Below are positions 42,593 through 52,554 of a DNA stretch of 55,373 nt, piece by piece. Positions within the stretch are counted from its first letter, which is position 1. Every line of letters begins with the position of its first letter. Both the position numbers and the translations under genes were made by a program. Source of the stretch: Oribacterium sp. (GTDB lineage: Bacteria > Bacillota_A > Clostridia > Lachnospirales > Lachnospiraceae); contig JAGAXP010000248.1 of assembly GCA_017940955.1 (NCBI GenBank), positions 1 to 55,373 on the forward strand, written 5' to 3'. The notes beneath the pieces were generated by a model. That model did not search any database. It saw nothing but the letters and a program-made list of their open reading frames with translations, and was not told the origin of the DNA.

Positions 42593-44041
42593 TCACTTCT
42601 TTCGCTTTATCAGCGAAATAACTTCAGTAACCCCTTCTGACTTACAAGCGACCGAGGCTAATATGTATACCACAATACTAACAGACGCTTTAATCGCGAA
42701 AGAAATTACATTCCCACAGCCAGTTGTAAAAGAGGATACAGCAAACACTGCAGTCGCCATGATTGCTGTGCAAATCAACGGTTTAAGTAAATCCTTGATT
42801 ACCTCTGGTATGCTGTAGTTGATCAATTTCTTTGCCTCATAATATGTGGCCACCGTAACAATCATCGCGATAATACCACCGACCAACGCTAACTGCATCA
42901 TGGAGCAGTTCAAAACAAATCCAAAGACACCTAATCCAATCGCCATCAGCGACAGACGAATAATCTCAGTTTTCACTCGTAACTCGCTATGCCCAAGCGC
43001 AAAGAAAACCTGAACGTTAATCAGCATATAAGGAGTGGCCAGATAGTAAAGGCACATACAGGGGACAATCGGAACCGACTGCAGCCATTTTTCTGTAAAA
43101 AGGATACAAATGACTTCCTTCGAAGTGATAGCTAGTCCCGCCATTAGTGGCATGATAAGAAAACTGGTCATTACCACAACTTTTCGGATGATATGTTTCA
43201 CACGCTCCAAATCATTCTGACACGAGGATATCGTTGGAAGCAGAACATTTGACATTGCACCGAATGTATACAGAGAGAATTGCATCGGGAGTTGCTCGCC
43301 CTTATTGTAATATCCAAGATCAGTCACTGAATATTTTTTACCGATGACGACACTGTAGATATTTCCACCCAGATAATTTAAAAGAGAAGATCCAACAACG
43401 CCAAGACTGAACTTAAGCATTTCTTTAATGCGACCAAGGTTAAATTTCCAACTAATCTTCCACTTAACTTTTATAAATAGAAGTACAGTCAAAGCCAGTT
43501 GCTGTGTGAGTCGTTGAGCCACCAAAGCCCAGACCCCGTATCCCATATATGCTGCCACTATTCCTATCGCACCGGAGACAATGCTGGCTGTAGAATTACA
43601 GTAGAACAATAATTTGAACTGCATATTCCTGTTCACAATGCCATTTCTAACAGCTGTAAATGCTTGAATGAAGAAAGTGAACCCAATAACACGAAGGACA
43701 ATTGTCAACTGAGGCTCAGCATAGTAACCCGCCACAAACGGTGCCGCAAAAAACAGAACAGCGTATAGGAAAATGGACATAGACGAACTGACTGAGAAAA
43801 CCGCGCTGTAGTCATAATCATCCACAGTCTCTTTTCTTATCAGTGCCGTACTGAACCCACCATCAATCAAGATGTCTGACAAGTTCGTAAACACGGTGGT
43901 TAGTGCAATCAGCCCATAATCACTTGGCAGTAACAAACGCGCTAATACGATAGAAACAACCATGGAGATACCCTTGGCAGAGAACTGCTCAAGGATTTTC
44001 CATAAAGAATTCATGGCAAATTGCTTTTTTGTTACTTGCAT
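42593..44041 (-). CDS. wzx: Polysaccharide flippase (Wzx, MOP family)
   Basis: A 482-residue integral membrane protein with about 14 hydrophobic segments and the N-terminus LWKILEQFSAKGISMVVSIV typical of WzxC/MOP flippases. It moves undecaprenyl-linked repeat units across the membrane. It stands between the polymerases and the precursor genes, as usual in Wzx/Wzy capsule loci. Confidence 0.93.
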   Translation of the reverse strand: MQVTKKQFAMNSLWKILEQFSAKGISMVVSIVLARLLLPSDYGLIALTTVFTNLSDILIDGGFSTALIRKETVDDYDYSAVFSVSSSMSIFLYAVLFFAAPFVAGYYAEPQLTIVLRVIGFTFFIQAFTAVRNGIVNRNMQFKLLFYCNSTASIVSGAIGIVAAYMGYGVWALVAQRLTQQLALTVLLFIKVKWKISWKFNLGRIKEMLKFSLGVVGSSLLNYLGGNIYSVVIGKKYSVTDLGYYNKGEQLPMQFSLYTFGAMSNVLLPTISSCQNDLERVKHIIRKVVVMTSFLIMPLMAGLAITSKEVICILFTEKWLQSVPIVPCMCLYYLATPYMLINVQVFFALGHSELRVKTEIIRLSLMAIGLGVFGFVLNCSMMQLALVGGIIAMIVTVATYYEAKKLINYSIPEVIKDLLKPLICTAIMATAVFAVSSFTTGCGNVISFAIKASVSIVVYILASVACKSEGVTEVISLIKRKK

Positions 44042-44068
44042 ACATTATCTCCATTCAGCTAATGTTAA

Positions 44069-45112
44069 CTATAACAACATATTGTTTTCAAGTATAGGAA
44101 AGAAAATATTGCCATGAATCACGAAATAAAACGCTATATTCATCAGCAACGCTATTATTGGCCATGCTATTTTCCTAACGTCCCTCGGATATGGTTTATT
44201 GCAAAGTAACACTGCGATTACAGAGAACACAACAGCCTCATATCTTTCAAATGTAACTGTTAGATATAGGAAGGGCATAAAGAAGATTAATAACCATATC
44301 AGATTATTAGTATAATCCTTAGGAATATTATTCTCCTGATTAACCTCTATGCTAAATCTATTCAGCCTATATATAATGTATGCCGATAAAAGAATAAGCA
44401 CTGTTATCAGCAAATCCACCATTACACTTGGATGATCATAAGATGATGTATTTAACCAGCTTAACACTTTATTGCTGTGAACAAATACGGATACAATTCT
44501 GTATAACAAACCATAGCGAATACCTACCATCAGAACAATCTCTATAACTATTGTTCTGAACAAGATCTTACTCTTAAACCTTCTTTTCACGAGGAGAAAG
44601 ATCAAAAAAACTACATAAGAATAGTGAACCAAAGTAGCAGCAATTAAACAAACAATAAACTTAACGCTTGACTTTTTCTCATCTGAGCTGAGGTAACAGA
44701 CAATCGCATATACTGTAATTCCATATGCTATGGCCCCCCGTAATCCACTTGCGAACATAATTACAGGATATATCATGAGTATAGATAACGCGTTATTCTG
44801 TAACGTATCAGCTTTTTGTACTGTCTGCCAAAGGAACAAGACCAGTATACCCGCAATTACGCATCGAAACTGGGTAAAATTGAGCCCAGCAATTCTGCTA
44901 ATTTGTATTAGTAATACATAGATCGGCTCATAACTCACATACAGTCCTGAGTTTATATTATTAAACATAAACTCGTTGTTGATATAGTCTGGAGAAGCTG
45001 TATTAAACGCAATGATGATCCATATAAAAAGCAACTGAAAGCATGAAACAAATTTACTTTTCGGTCTTAAATAGCCTAGGGTGAAAAGAGCAAAGAATAT
45101 AAGGTACGCCAT
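44069..45112 (-). CDS. wzy: EpsG-family polysaccharide polymerase
   Basis: A 347-residue membrane protein of the EpsG family with about 10 hydrophobic segments and the characteristic SYEPIYVLLIQISRIAGL region, followed by the conserved GLRGAIAYG. It is the probable repeat-unit polymerase. It lies 42 bases after a second, frameshifted EpsG gene with which it shares the motif pattern (YEP, R-x-G), so the locus has two alternative polymerases. Confidence 0.87.
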   Translation of the reverse strand: MAYLIFFALFTLGYLRPKSKFVSCFQLLFIWIIIAFNTASPDYINNEFMFNNINSGLYVSYEPIYVLLIQISRIAGLNFTQFRCVIAGILVLFLWQTVQKADTLQNNALSILMIYPVIMFASGLRGAIAYGITVYAIVCYLSSDEKKSSVKFIVCLIAATLVHYSYVVFLIFLLVKRRFKSKILFRTIVIEIVLMVGIRYGLLYRIVSVFVHSNKVLSWLNTSSYDHPSVMVDLLITVLILLSAYIIYRLNRFSIEVNQENNIPKDYTNNLIWLLIFFMPFLYLTVTFERYEAVVFSVIAVLLCNKPYPRDVRKIAWPIIALLMNIAFYFVIHGNIFFPILENNMLL

Positions 45113-45154
45113 GTTGCCTCCATCCTCGTGAAGGTGACATGGTATCTGTTATTA

Positions 45155-46269
45155 TTACCACATAAACTGTGAATCTATAAACTCTCCAAACAGATGTGCT
45201 CCATTTTTTATATAGGGCAAATCTGCATAGAATTTCCACAGGAATACGGTAAGTACTAGTGCCACCCACGATATTGTAATAACAATCGTACCTGGGTGTC
45301 TGCCTATATGTTCTTCCCTGTTACCGCTAACAATATTAACCGTTGATATTATAAATATCAAAAAAACCATATATGGAACTCGCATGATCGGGGACGCTAA
45401 TACCATTAACGGAGAGAGGAACAACATATAAACAGACATCTGATACGATATCTGAATCTGATTGTTTCTTATGCCACTAACGGAATACCCCCCCCGATCT
45501 TTTCAGGGAGCTTCTTCACATTATTTCTGTTTAATAAATATACCGCAATCAAAAGTACACCTATAGCGATTATTCCATTGATGTTAGCAGTTGCATCGTT
45601 TTTCATAAGCCATCCTACTATCTTCTGCCTTTGAGTAAAGGTAGATACTATTGAATACATCACATTTGTATAGTTGATCAAAAAAGACAAGACACACATT
45701 CCTACGAATGCACCGATAAGTCTCGTCTTCTTAATCTTACCAGTGAAAAGAAGGAATGGCAGAAACAACACTGTCGAATAATGAAACAGAGTCCCTATAA
45801 GGATATATATCACATACTTCTTTTTATTCCCTTTATCAATGATTAGTTGTTCGAGCGCAAGTAATACAAACACACATGAAATGCCACTTCTCAAAACAGA
45901 TGAAAAAACAAAAAAGGGGAACAAACAATATAACACCATTGCAAACGCTGAATAATCCGTCTGTCTTCGAACAATGTGGTAGATAATAATTGTTATAAAA
46001 GATCCAAGAACGAATCTAAAACCAGTGAATGATAGCCCAACCTTTTTGCACAACCACATTAATGCTACAAAGCCCGGTTCATAGGCAGTATAGAAACGAC
46101 CGGTAAATAAATCCCTATAAACCCACTCATATACTTCCAAATCACCTTCATGCCATGTGAATGCGTAGACGAACAGCATGAATAAAACAATAGCTATAGT
46201 TATGTGTTTTGATCTTGGATATATTATTGACAGCAAAAATAGTCCAAGAAATATGACTAACAGAACCAT
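45155..46269 (-). pseudogene. EpsG-family polymerase interrupted at a G8 tract
   Basis: The first 266 codons (46269 to 45469) encode an EpsG-type membrane protein: AYEPGFVALMWLCKK, then VLRSGISCV. It ends early right after the G8 tract at 45488-45495. The last 94 or so residues, again hydrophobic and ending at 45155, continue in another frame. Adding one G (or removing two) joins the two parts to a normal length of about 371 residues. It may be a phase-variable gene in the OFF state, a true pseudogene, or a homopolymer sequencing error. Confidence 0.82.
45488..45495. repeat. C8 homopolymer that sets the frame of the EpsG gene
   Basis: Eight C on the plus strand within AATACCCCCCCCGAT, the same 15-mer as at 27538-27552. 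Nine (or six) would keep the polymerase in frame; seven gives a stop within four codons. Confidence 0.85.
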
Positions 46270-47187
46270 CTATACATTCTCCTGCATCATCTCATTGATA
46301 TGACTTGCGAATCTGTATTTTCTCAACTCACTATCATCAACTTCTTTAAAGGGAGTGTTGAGGAATTCTGAAATACCCCCATAATTATCATCCAGTAAAT
46401 AATATCTGGATCTATCATACAGTTCAAAGTCCAAGATACCTTTATTGTTCGTGATGCATTTTACTCCGTCAAATACAGCTTCCATCTCTCTCTGTGTAAT
46501 ACTCCGCTGTCCTTCAGGAACTATGTTAAGAATTGCTCTACTTTCTTTAAGCAATTCTAAATATCCCTCATACGGAAGAAAATGCCTGTATTCCTTCTTT
46601 TTCCATGTCAGATATTCACGGTCGGCACAAATATAAAAGTATGTTCTCAAACCTTGGGCTTGAAGTTTCTCCTCGAGGTCGTGTATCTGGTCTAGCCGTC
46701 CCTTATCGCGTCCTACGTAAAACACATCATACTTTCTTTCAGGATTAGGCCTTGTTTGATATACGTCAAGATATGCATGTCCTTTCTTCCTGAGTCCATA
46801 CTTAGTGCAGTCATCCTCATCATAAGACCAAATCTCATCTACATACTTCCTGATACTTTCTGGATCTAATGATCTTGCTACTCGATTATCATAATCAAAT
46901 ATAATCTTGCAGTTAGGGTTGTACTGACGCAAATAGCAAATGAAATCCGCCGTAATGAGCGGGTCTTTTACAATTACTATTTCCTGTTCAATATTCTTCG
47001 TAGCTTTGTTGTACCAGATACTGGTCTTAGGAAGTTTAAATCTTGTCCATAATTCTCTACAAACACGAAGGAATATGTTTCTATCTGTATATGGGATTAT
47101 AATTCTATATCCTGAATTGGCAATTCCATCAAAAACATAATCTTTCTTTAGTTTGGCGCGAACAAAACAAATCTTTCTTTTATCCAT
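46270..47187 (-). CDS. Putative capsular glycosyltransferase
   Basis: A 305-residue soluble protein. KYDVFYVGRDKGRLDQIHDL resembles the nucleotide-binding half of CgeB-like or LPS glycosyltransferases, and YEGYLELLKESRAILNIVPE with a later ITQREMEAVF gives the usual acidic donor-binding end. It lacks a clear first Rossmann motif. It abuts the polymerase gene (no gap) and the next GT (one-base overlap). The family is not certain. Confidence 0.65.
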   Translation of the reverse strand: MDKRKICFVRAKLKKDYVFDGIANSGYRIIIPYTDRNIFLRVCRELWTRFKLPKTSIWYNKATKNIEQEIVIVKDPLITADFICYLRQYNPNCKIIFDYDNRVARSLDPESIRKYVDEIWSYDEDDCTKYGLRKKGHAYLDVYQTRPNPERKYDVFYVGRDKGRLDQIHDLEEKLQAQGLRTYFYICADREYLTWKKKEYRHFLPYEGYLELLKESRAILNIVPEGQRSITQREMEAVFDGVKCITNNKGILDFELYDRSRYYLLDDNYGGISEFLNTPFKEVDDSELRKYRFASHINEMMQENV

Positions 47188-48284
47188 CAGTGTTCCCTCT
47201 GAGCGCGCTCTACTTCTCGCCCATAAGCAGCAACAACAATCTGCCGATCGAATTCTCGCTCAACCTTGTGCCTCGCTTCAATACCCATACGCTTCTTCTC
47301 TACCCAAGACAACGCTAAGAACTTCTCAACAGCCTTTATCAGTTCTTCACTGTTCTCGCATGATATCATATAGCCATTGACTCCATCTTCAACAACTTCC
47401 CGGCAACCAGACCTATCTGTTGTGATTATCGGTCGTCCAGTTGCGCATGCCTCCAACAATACATTAGAGAGCCCTTCCGGATAATAAGTCGGATGAATAA
47501 TGCAGTGCATCTGACCCATAAAGCCAGCCACATCACGGATCATTCCGTGGTATTTCACTATGCCCCTTTGATCTTCTTCCTGTAGCCTTCCGTCATACTC
47601 TGGTTCACAGAAACCACAGACATGGAATTCTACATTTCGTTCCTGCATCGCTTCTGCAGCATCAAGATACTGGTCAATACCCTTCTCTTTCATGATGCGG
47701 GAAATAAAGGCAAACTTGACCGTCCCGTCCTCTGGATACTCTCTATACGGATACCGCTCCAAGTTGACTCCTGATCCAGGAATAATCACACCCTTTCCTT
47801 TTGCCAACCCGTGATCATCGAAGAACTTCTTGTTCTCCTCGTTCTGGAAGAACACACGCTGGACAGACTTAAAGGCGTAGCGGTAGAGGAAAATACTAAT
47901 CTTCTGACTGAGTCCTGGATTCTCAACAGCTGTTCCTAAGCCTGTGATGTTCGCCACAAAAGGAATCTTGAGCTTTCTTGCTGCTATCGCGCCATAGATG
48001 TTTGGCTTGATAGTGAATCCCAGGCAAATGTCCGGTTTGACTTCCTTCATGAGCTTTTTATATTCACTTAGAATCCTTAGTTCTTCCTTCGGATTCATTC
48101 CGTGTCGTTCCATCTTAATCTCATGGAACTTTGCACCCAATTTGACCAAATCATCAATTCGTTCACCGTAAGGACTGCTTATATGCACCTCATGTCCATC
48201 ATTTAAAAACCGTTCAACAATCTCAAGACGGAAGTTATAGATAACCACATCGTGGTTAACCAAGAACAATATTCGTTTTGCCAT
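47187..48284 (-). CDS. Glycosyltransferase family 4
   Basis: A 365-residue GT4 enzyme related to PglA/CapM types: LFLVNHDVVIYNFRLEIVER at the N-terminus, GSGVNLERYP, AFISRIMKEKGID and the donor-binding YPEGLSNVLLEACATGRPII. It probably adds the second sugar after the priming transferase. It overlaps the epimerase gene by one base. Confidence 0.9.
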   Translation of the reverse strand: MAKRILFLVNHDVVIYNFRLEIVERFLNDGHEVHISSPYGERIDDLVKLGAKFHEIKMERHGMNPKEELRILSEYKKLMKEVKPDICLGFTIKPNIYGAIAARKLKIPFVANITGLGTAVENPGLSQKISIFLYRYAFKSVQRVFFQNEENKKFFDDHGLAKGKGVIIPGSGVNLERYPYREYPEDGTVKFAFISRIMKEKGIDQYLDAAEAMQERNVEFHVCGFCEPEYDGRLQEEDQRGIVKYHGMIRDVAGFMGQMHCIIHPTYYPEGLSNVLLEACATGRPIITTDRSGCREVVEDGVNGYMISCENSEELIKAVEKFLALSWVEKKRMGIEARHKVEREFDRQIVVAAYGREVERAQREH

Positions 48285-49156
48285 TATCCTTCTGTCTCCT
48301 TAATACTCTGCTCTAAAGAAAACAGGCGATAGTCTTCTTTATAGTCCCCAAGATGCTCTTCATAAGCGAGGTTTCCAAATGCCTTGTTCACATATCTCGT
48401 GAAATGCGATAACCCTTTTAAAACCCATTCGAAGCCAGAAACTAACCTGACATTCTTTCCATGGCATTCAGCGATCATTCTCACCAGTTCACTCGTGCTA
48501 CTCCACTCTCTATTACACGGCCAGAAGATTCCTTCTTCTTCGTTCACAATCATCAATCTCACGAACTCAGCTAGATTACCAACAAAAAGCATTGAACGTT
48601 TATTCTCGATTCTTGGAAATAATGACATTTTCTGAGCCATTTTCTCTAAGATTGGGAAGTTGCCTTTGCTTCCTTTTCCGTAAATCATTGGGCAACGGAG
48701 GATGGCAACCTTGAACCGCTCATCCTGCAGCGGCAGCAATCCCTTCTCTGCCTGAACCTTACTATCGCCATAGAAGTTGGCCGGGGAGTACGGTGTTTTC
48801 CTGCCGATCATCTTCTCTTTTCCAATAGGTGCAGAGTCGCCGTAAACGATTGCAGAGGACATGAAGATGAACTGCTTCACTCCCTCTGCCTTAGCCTTCT
48901 TCGCAACATCTATCGCTAGGTCGCAATTGACAGCATAGTACTTTTTCTTGGTTTCTTCTGTTACCTTGCCCACATCGGAATGGGCGAGGCCGGCAACGTG
49001 ATAGACTACATCAAACTGAGAAAAATCCAGCTCTTTCCATTCACCATTTTTTGTGCCGACCGCTGTGACTTTATATTTTTCGGGCCATTGCTCCAAGTGC
49101 TGTTGAACTGAAGTGCCCACGAAGGAACCGGCTCCAGTTATAAGTATTTTTTTCAA
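48284..49156 (-). CDS. NAD-dependent nucleotide-sugar epimerase/reductase
   Basis: A 290-residue extended SDR: GAGSFVGTSV at the N-terminus, catalytic SSAIVYG and YGDSK. It resembles WbpV/GalE-type enzymes and is not RmlD, whose N-terminal pattern differs. It probably makes the sugar used by the priming transferase just downstream in transcription (for example a UDP-HexNAc variant). The exact reaction is not determined. Confidence 0.82.
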   Translation of the reverse strand: MKKILITGAGSFVGTSVQQHLEQWPEKYKVTAVGTKNGEWKELDFSQFDVVYHVAGLAHSDVGKVTEETKKKYYAVNCDLAIDVAKKAKAEGVKQFIFMSSAIVYGDSAPIGKEKMIGRKTPYSPANFYGDSKVQAEKGLLPLQDERFKVAILRCPMIYGKGSKGNFPILEKMAQKMSLFPRIENKRSMLFVGNLAEFVRLMIVNEEEGIFWPCNREWSSTSELVRMIAECHGKNVRLVSGFEWVLKGLSHFTRYVNKAFGNLAYEEHLGDYKEDYRLFSLEQSIKETEG

Positions 49157-49193
49157 GTTTAGTTCCCCATTATTACATCATCTTCAGAAGCGT

Positions 49194-50087
49194 TTACTTC
49201 GTCTGATATTCATCTTCAGCAAAAACAGTTTTTCCATCATTTGGTCGGATAACACCATTCTTCTTCATTTCTCCAGTTCCGCCTTCGACAACACCATCGG
49301 AACGAAGAACACTAAATATTGTCCCCAAGAAGCATCTGATATCGAACCGCAATGACTCTCTCTGAACGTACTCTCCATCCAACTTTGCCTTGACTGGAAT
49401 CTCCAGCTCATCGCGTCCGTTAATCTGCGCCCATCCTGTCAGCCCCGGTTTGATATCATTTGCACCATACTTATCCCGCTCTGCTGTAAGCTGATCCTGA
49501 TTCCATAATGCAGGACGCGGACCAATAATGCTCATATTACCTATGAATATGTCGCCTATCTGCGGCAACTCGTCCAACGAACTCTTTCGAAGGAAACGAC
49601 CTACCCTCGTTATATACTGCTCCGGGTTTTCAAGCATATGCGTTGGAACATCCCTCGGTGTGGACATCCGCATAGAACGGAATTTATGCAATCTAAAATA
49701 CTGCTTATTTCGGCCAACTCGTTTTTGTGCAAAGAAGATCGGCCCTGGATCATCGATAATAATAGCAATGCAGAGAATGGCATAGACCGGGGAAAGGATA
49801 ACTAAACCGCAGAAGGAAAGGACGATATCAATTATTCGCTTACCGATTCTGTCGTAAACGCTTCTGTGATCCTCGGACTCGCCTACCGCTTCCAGATGCC
49901 CACAAACACCATCGGCATTAGCGGGTTCTGACTCATCTTCTACGAACTTTACCTTCTTGCCCTCCATGGGATTTCGCTCTTCCGGTTTATCCTTGTAAAC
50001 CGATCCCGGTTTCTTTATAAGGCCGGCTACAGCCATTCCAGTGGCAACGGCGCATAATGCAGTTAATACTTTTCCTAAAGCGTGCAT
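49194..50087 (-). CDS. Undecaprenyl-phosphate sugar-1-phosphate transferase (priming enzyme)
   Basis: A 297-residue bacterial sugar transferase (WcaJ/PglC class). Residues up to about 80 are an unusual charged segment after one membrane helix. The catalytic part carries RIGKRIIDIVLSF, GPIFFAQKRVGRN, the KFRSM motif, SSLDELPQ, GPRPALW and GLTGWAQINGR. It starts repeat-unit synthesis by placing the first sugar phosphate on the lipid carrier. It is full length. Confidence 0.93.
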   Translation of the reverse strand: MHALGKVLTALCAVATGMAVAGLIKKPGSVYKDKPEERNPMEGKKVKFVEDESEPANADGVCGHLEAVGESEDHRSVYDRIGKRIIDIVLSFCGLVILSPVYAILCIAIIIDDPGPIFFAQKRVGRNKQYFRLHKFRSMRMSTPRDVPTHMLENPEQYITRVGRFLRKSSLDELPQIGDIFIGNMSIIGPRPALWNQDQLTAERDKYGANDIKPGLTGWAQINGRDELEIPVKAKLDGEYVQRESLRFDIRCFLGTIFSVLRSDGVVEGGTGEMKKNGVIRPNDGKTVFAEDEYQTK

Positions 50088-50119
50088 CTACTTTCTCTCC
50101 AACCTGTCATATGTGGATC

Positions 50120-50377
50120 TCACATGAAGCTGACCTCTTCTTCTCCGATCCAATTTATGTTGAATTGCCGATCATTTTCTTTTAGCGTGACTACGACCTT
50201 GTTATCTCTTGCGCTGATCGAACCAATGATGTAGTTGTTATCGAATATGAGGGTCGTCAGTTCTTCACCACTGTTGTACTGTCTCTCCATTCCCTCGATC
50301 ACAAGGATTACTGGAGCTTTGATCAATCTCAATTGTGGGCTCAATTTGTATGTCATCACTCCACCTTTTCTCTTCAT
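50120..50377 (-). CDS. Small hypothetical protein
   Basis: An 85-residue beta-rich protein (YKLSPQLRLIKAPVILVIEG, then a KVVVTLKEN strand) without a known family. The start at 50377 overlaps the upstream stop as ATGA; an ATG seven codons later, behind GGTGGAG, is also good. It is read with the priming enzyme genes. Confidence 0.6.
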   Translation of the reverse strand: MKRKGGVMTYKLSPQLRLIKAPVILVIEGMERQYNSGEELTTLIFDNNYIIGSISARDNKVVVTLKENDRQFNINWIGEEEVSFM

Positions 50378-51213
50378 TCCCACTCATAGAAGAACTCCCA
50401 TACCAATCCCCGGAAGAACATCTTGATCAGTGTGAACAACGGAATCGTTAATAACAGTTTCGCCGAGGATACGGAGTAATCTATAAACTCTATGTCCTTC
50501 TTCCGGCAGTAGTCTTCGATCTCCTTCAGCTTCTGATCTTCCATTATCCTGTTCGCCACTATCACGCAGTTTGCGTTGTACTCCTCTATCGCCCTCTTGT
50601 AATCATCGGTCTTCACAACCGGAATGTTGAACACCTTTGCTCCGTCTGATTCCCCAACGATCACAACCGGTTTATACTTGGAGTCTGTGGACAGGAGCTT
50701 GATCATGGTTCTGCCTTTTTTGTCGTCCCCGATCACGAGCACATTTCGGGTTTTCCCTCTTCGCTTTTCAATCTTCCAGCGTTCTGCTTTGATGATCCGA
50801 TTCGTATACCGGATGATCAGAATCAGCGTCAGCTGTATAGCTGTTGCCAGCAGGCACACATTGAACGGAAGCCGGAGTTGGAAGATGGATGTGAAAATCA
50901 AGTACAATACCAACGTTCCGATATTCGCTCCGACAATCCTGCCCAGATCCCGGAACCGTGCGTTTTTCCATATCCCGTGATAAAGACCAAATTCGGAAAA
51001 CAGTACGATACAGATGATCGTGTAAAACGGAGCGAATCTGAGGTACATTGCAAAGAACTTCTGCGCTGCAGGCAAAAGCCTGGAATCAACGTAATACCTC
51101 AGAAACAACGCGAGGAGCCATGCGGCATTGACCGCTATAGCATCCAGCAGAACAACCAGTAAGTCTCCTTTGATCTCCTTGAAGATGTTCCGTCTCACCG
51201 AATAATCACTCAC
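50374..51213 (-). CDS. Membrane/Rossmann protein, N-terminal half of a CapD/FlaA1-like protein
   Basis: A 279-residue protein with four N-terminal membrane helices (to about residue 130) and a CoA-binding-like Rossmann domain (RNVLVIGDDKKGRTMIKLL). This equals the first half of CapD/WbpM-type nucleotide-sugar dehydratases, but the catalytic SDR half is missing and the protein ends naturally. It cannot be a dehydratase by itself. As the first gene of the capsule operon it may help place or regulate the priming enzyme. The start is GTG with a weak site. Confidence 0.75.
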   Translation of the reverse strand: MSDYSVRRNIFKEIKGDLLVVLLDAIAVNAAWLLALFLRYYVDSRLLPAAQKFFAMYLRFAPFYTIICIVLFSEFGLYHGIWKNARFRDLGRIVGANIGTLVLYLIFTSIFQLRLPFNVCLLATAIQLTLILIIRYTNRIIKAERWKIEKRRGKTRNVLVIGDDKKGRTMIKLLSTDSKYKPVVIVGESDGAKVFNIPVVKTDDYKRAIEEYNANCVIVANRIMEDQKLKEIEDYCRKKDIEFIDYSVSSAKLLLTIPLFTLIKMFFRGLVWEFFYEWE

Positions 51214-51800
51214 AATTCTTTGGGTCGGTCATGTTATGAAGTTGTGGTTAAGTTCAAATTGCCGTCTACACATAGCAATATCGCAGTGGCCTCCTCTCTT
51301 TTTTCAGAGGATTAACTCCGCTGCGTGGATGTCCATATCTCAGCATCCTTGCTTTCTCATTGGCATCCCTGCCATCCCTGGGCTGTTCTTTTTCTCTGCC
51401 CATTCCAACCGCCGTGATAAGCACACCGGCTCGAATCGAAAGAGACGAATATGGTTACATCCAGCACCCCCGGCTTCGCCGTTTATTGGAGCCTCCCAAC
51501 CTCACCAATAAACTTAAAGACCCTCGGTATCCGTGAAACGAGATGCCGGAGAAATCAGTGACTCGTTTCTATGTTTCTTTCATTTCCTTTCTTCCAGACC
51601 GTCTATTTGAATGTAAAATACATTCTTTTCAACCCAGACCGTCTCTTCGAGACAGATGGTGAGCAGCTAATTGTTCACTGGATTCTCTGGCGGTATGTAA
51701 TTATCATGCCGGGGCTCCCCGATTATGTTTTGTACATTTTTGATACTCAGATGTCTGCTTTTGTGCAGTTTGAACAAAAACAGGGCGGTTTCTGACCCTC
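51214..51800 (-). promoter_or_regulatory. Gene-free leader of the capsule operon with hairpin, dyad and direct repeats
   Basis: 587 bases without a credible gene. Seen here: a hairpin GTTTATTGG/CCAATAAAC (51481-51513), a palindrome GAATGTAAAATACATTC (51609-51625), and two copies of CCAGACCGTCT 40 bases apart (51594 and 51634) on either side of it. No consensus promoter is obvious. A long structured leader would suit antitermination control (for example LoaP-type), as is known for other Bacillota capsule operons, but no specific match is claimed. Confidence 0.5.
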
Positions 51801-52499
51801 TTAAGCAGCGTATTTAGGTACTTTATTACAAAGTGCCATGTCCCCGTCTGTCTTAAAGACGTTGTTTCCATTAAAAGATATGCAATTATAGTCACCAAAA
51901 GAGCCGGTTTCTTTCCACTCACCTTTATAAAGATATTTGGCTCCCAAACTCTCTGCGGCATCTTCTATGATAAGAGCCTTGTGTTTTTCACAAACTGCAC
52001 GAATATCTTCTATCTTGCCCGGAGTTCCATATAGGTGGGCAATAACAACTATCTTTGCTTCCGGATAGATCTCAAACGCTTTTTCAAGAGCTACAGGATC
52101 CATGTTCCATGTATCGTACTCTGTATCAATAAATACAGCTTCGCCATCTTCATATGCAACAGGATTGATACTGGCATCAAAGGTCACGTCAGAACACAAT
52201 ACTTTTTTCCCTTTTAGTGTCCCTTCATAGGGCCTTGCCTGCCCATAGATCTTCTCTCCTGCAAGCTTTGTTGCAAGATGAAGTGCTGCAGTACCAGCGC
52301 TAAGAGCAACTGCATACTTCACTCCAACATACTCGGCAATCTGTCTTTCTACCTCATCTATATTCTTTCCTACGGTACTCATCCAATTTGTATCGTAGGC
52401 TTCCATCATATATTTTGCCTCATCTCCATGCATGGTGGGGCTTGAAAGCCAAACCTTCGCAGAGAATGGGTGTATGTCTTTATCGCATTTGAACGCCAT
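51801..52499 (-). pseudogene. DegT-family aminotransferase, truncated, PLP lysine lost
   Basis: A 232-residue frame that matches the first 60% of LegC/PglE-type DegT aminotransferases (usual length about 390): STVGKNIDEVERQIAEYVGV, ALSAGTAALHL and EDAAESLGA are intact. At the PLP site the usual FNGNK reads FNGNN (209-213), and the protein ends 20 residues later. It cannot be catalytically active. It lies between the capsule leader and the IS element, which is inserted just upstream of its ribosome binding site. Confidence 0.8.
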
Positions 52500-52554
52500 T
52501 TTGTCGCTTCTCCTATCTGTAAAGTGGAATTATATACGTTTTTAGTGAATATTC

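Noticed and set aside
46370..46385. AATACCCCCAT near 46373 as a third slippage tract
   Set aside because: Only five C in a row; too short to expect slippage, and the gene is intact.
51704..51961. Minus-strand 85-codon frame after the truncated aminotransferase
   Set aside because: It largely overlaps the aminotransferase frame, has no domain, and is better explained as a chance reading frame.
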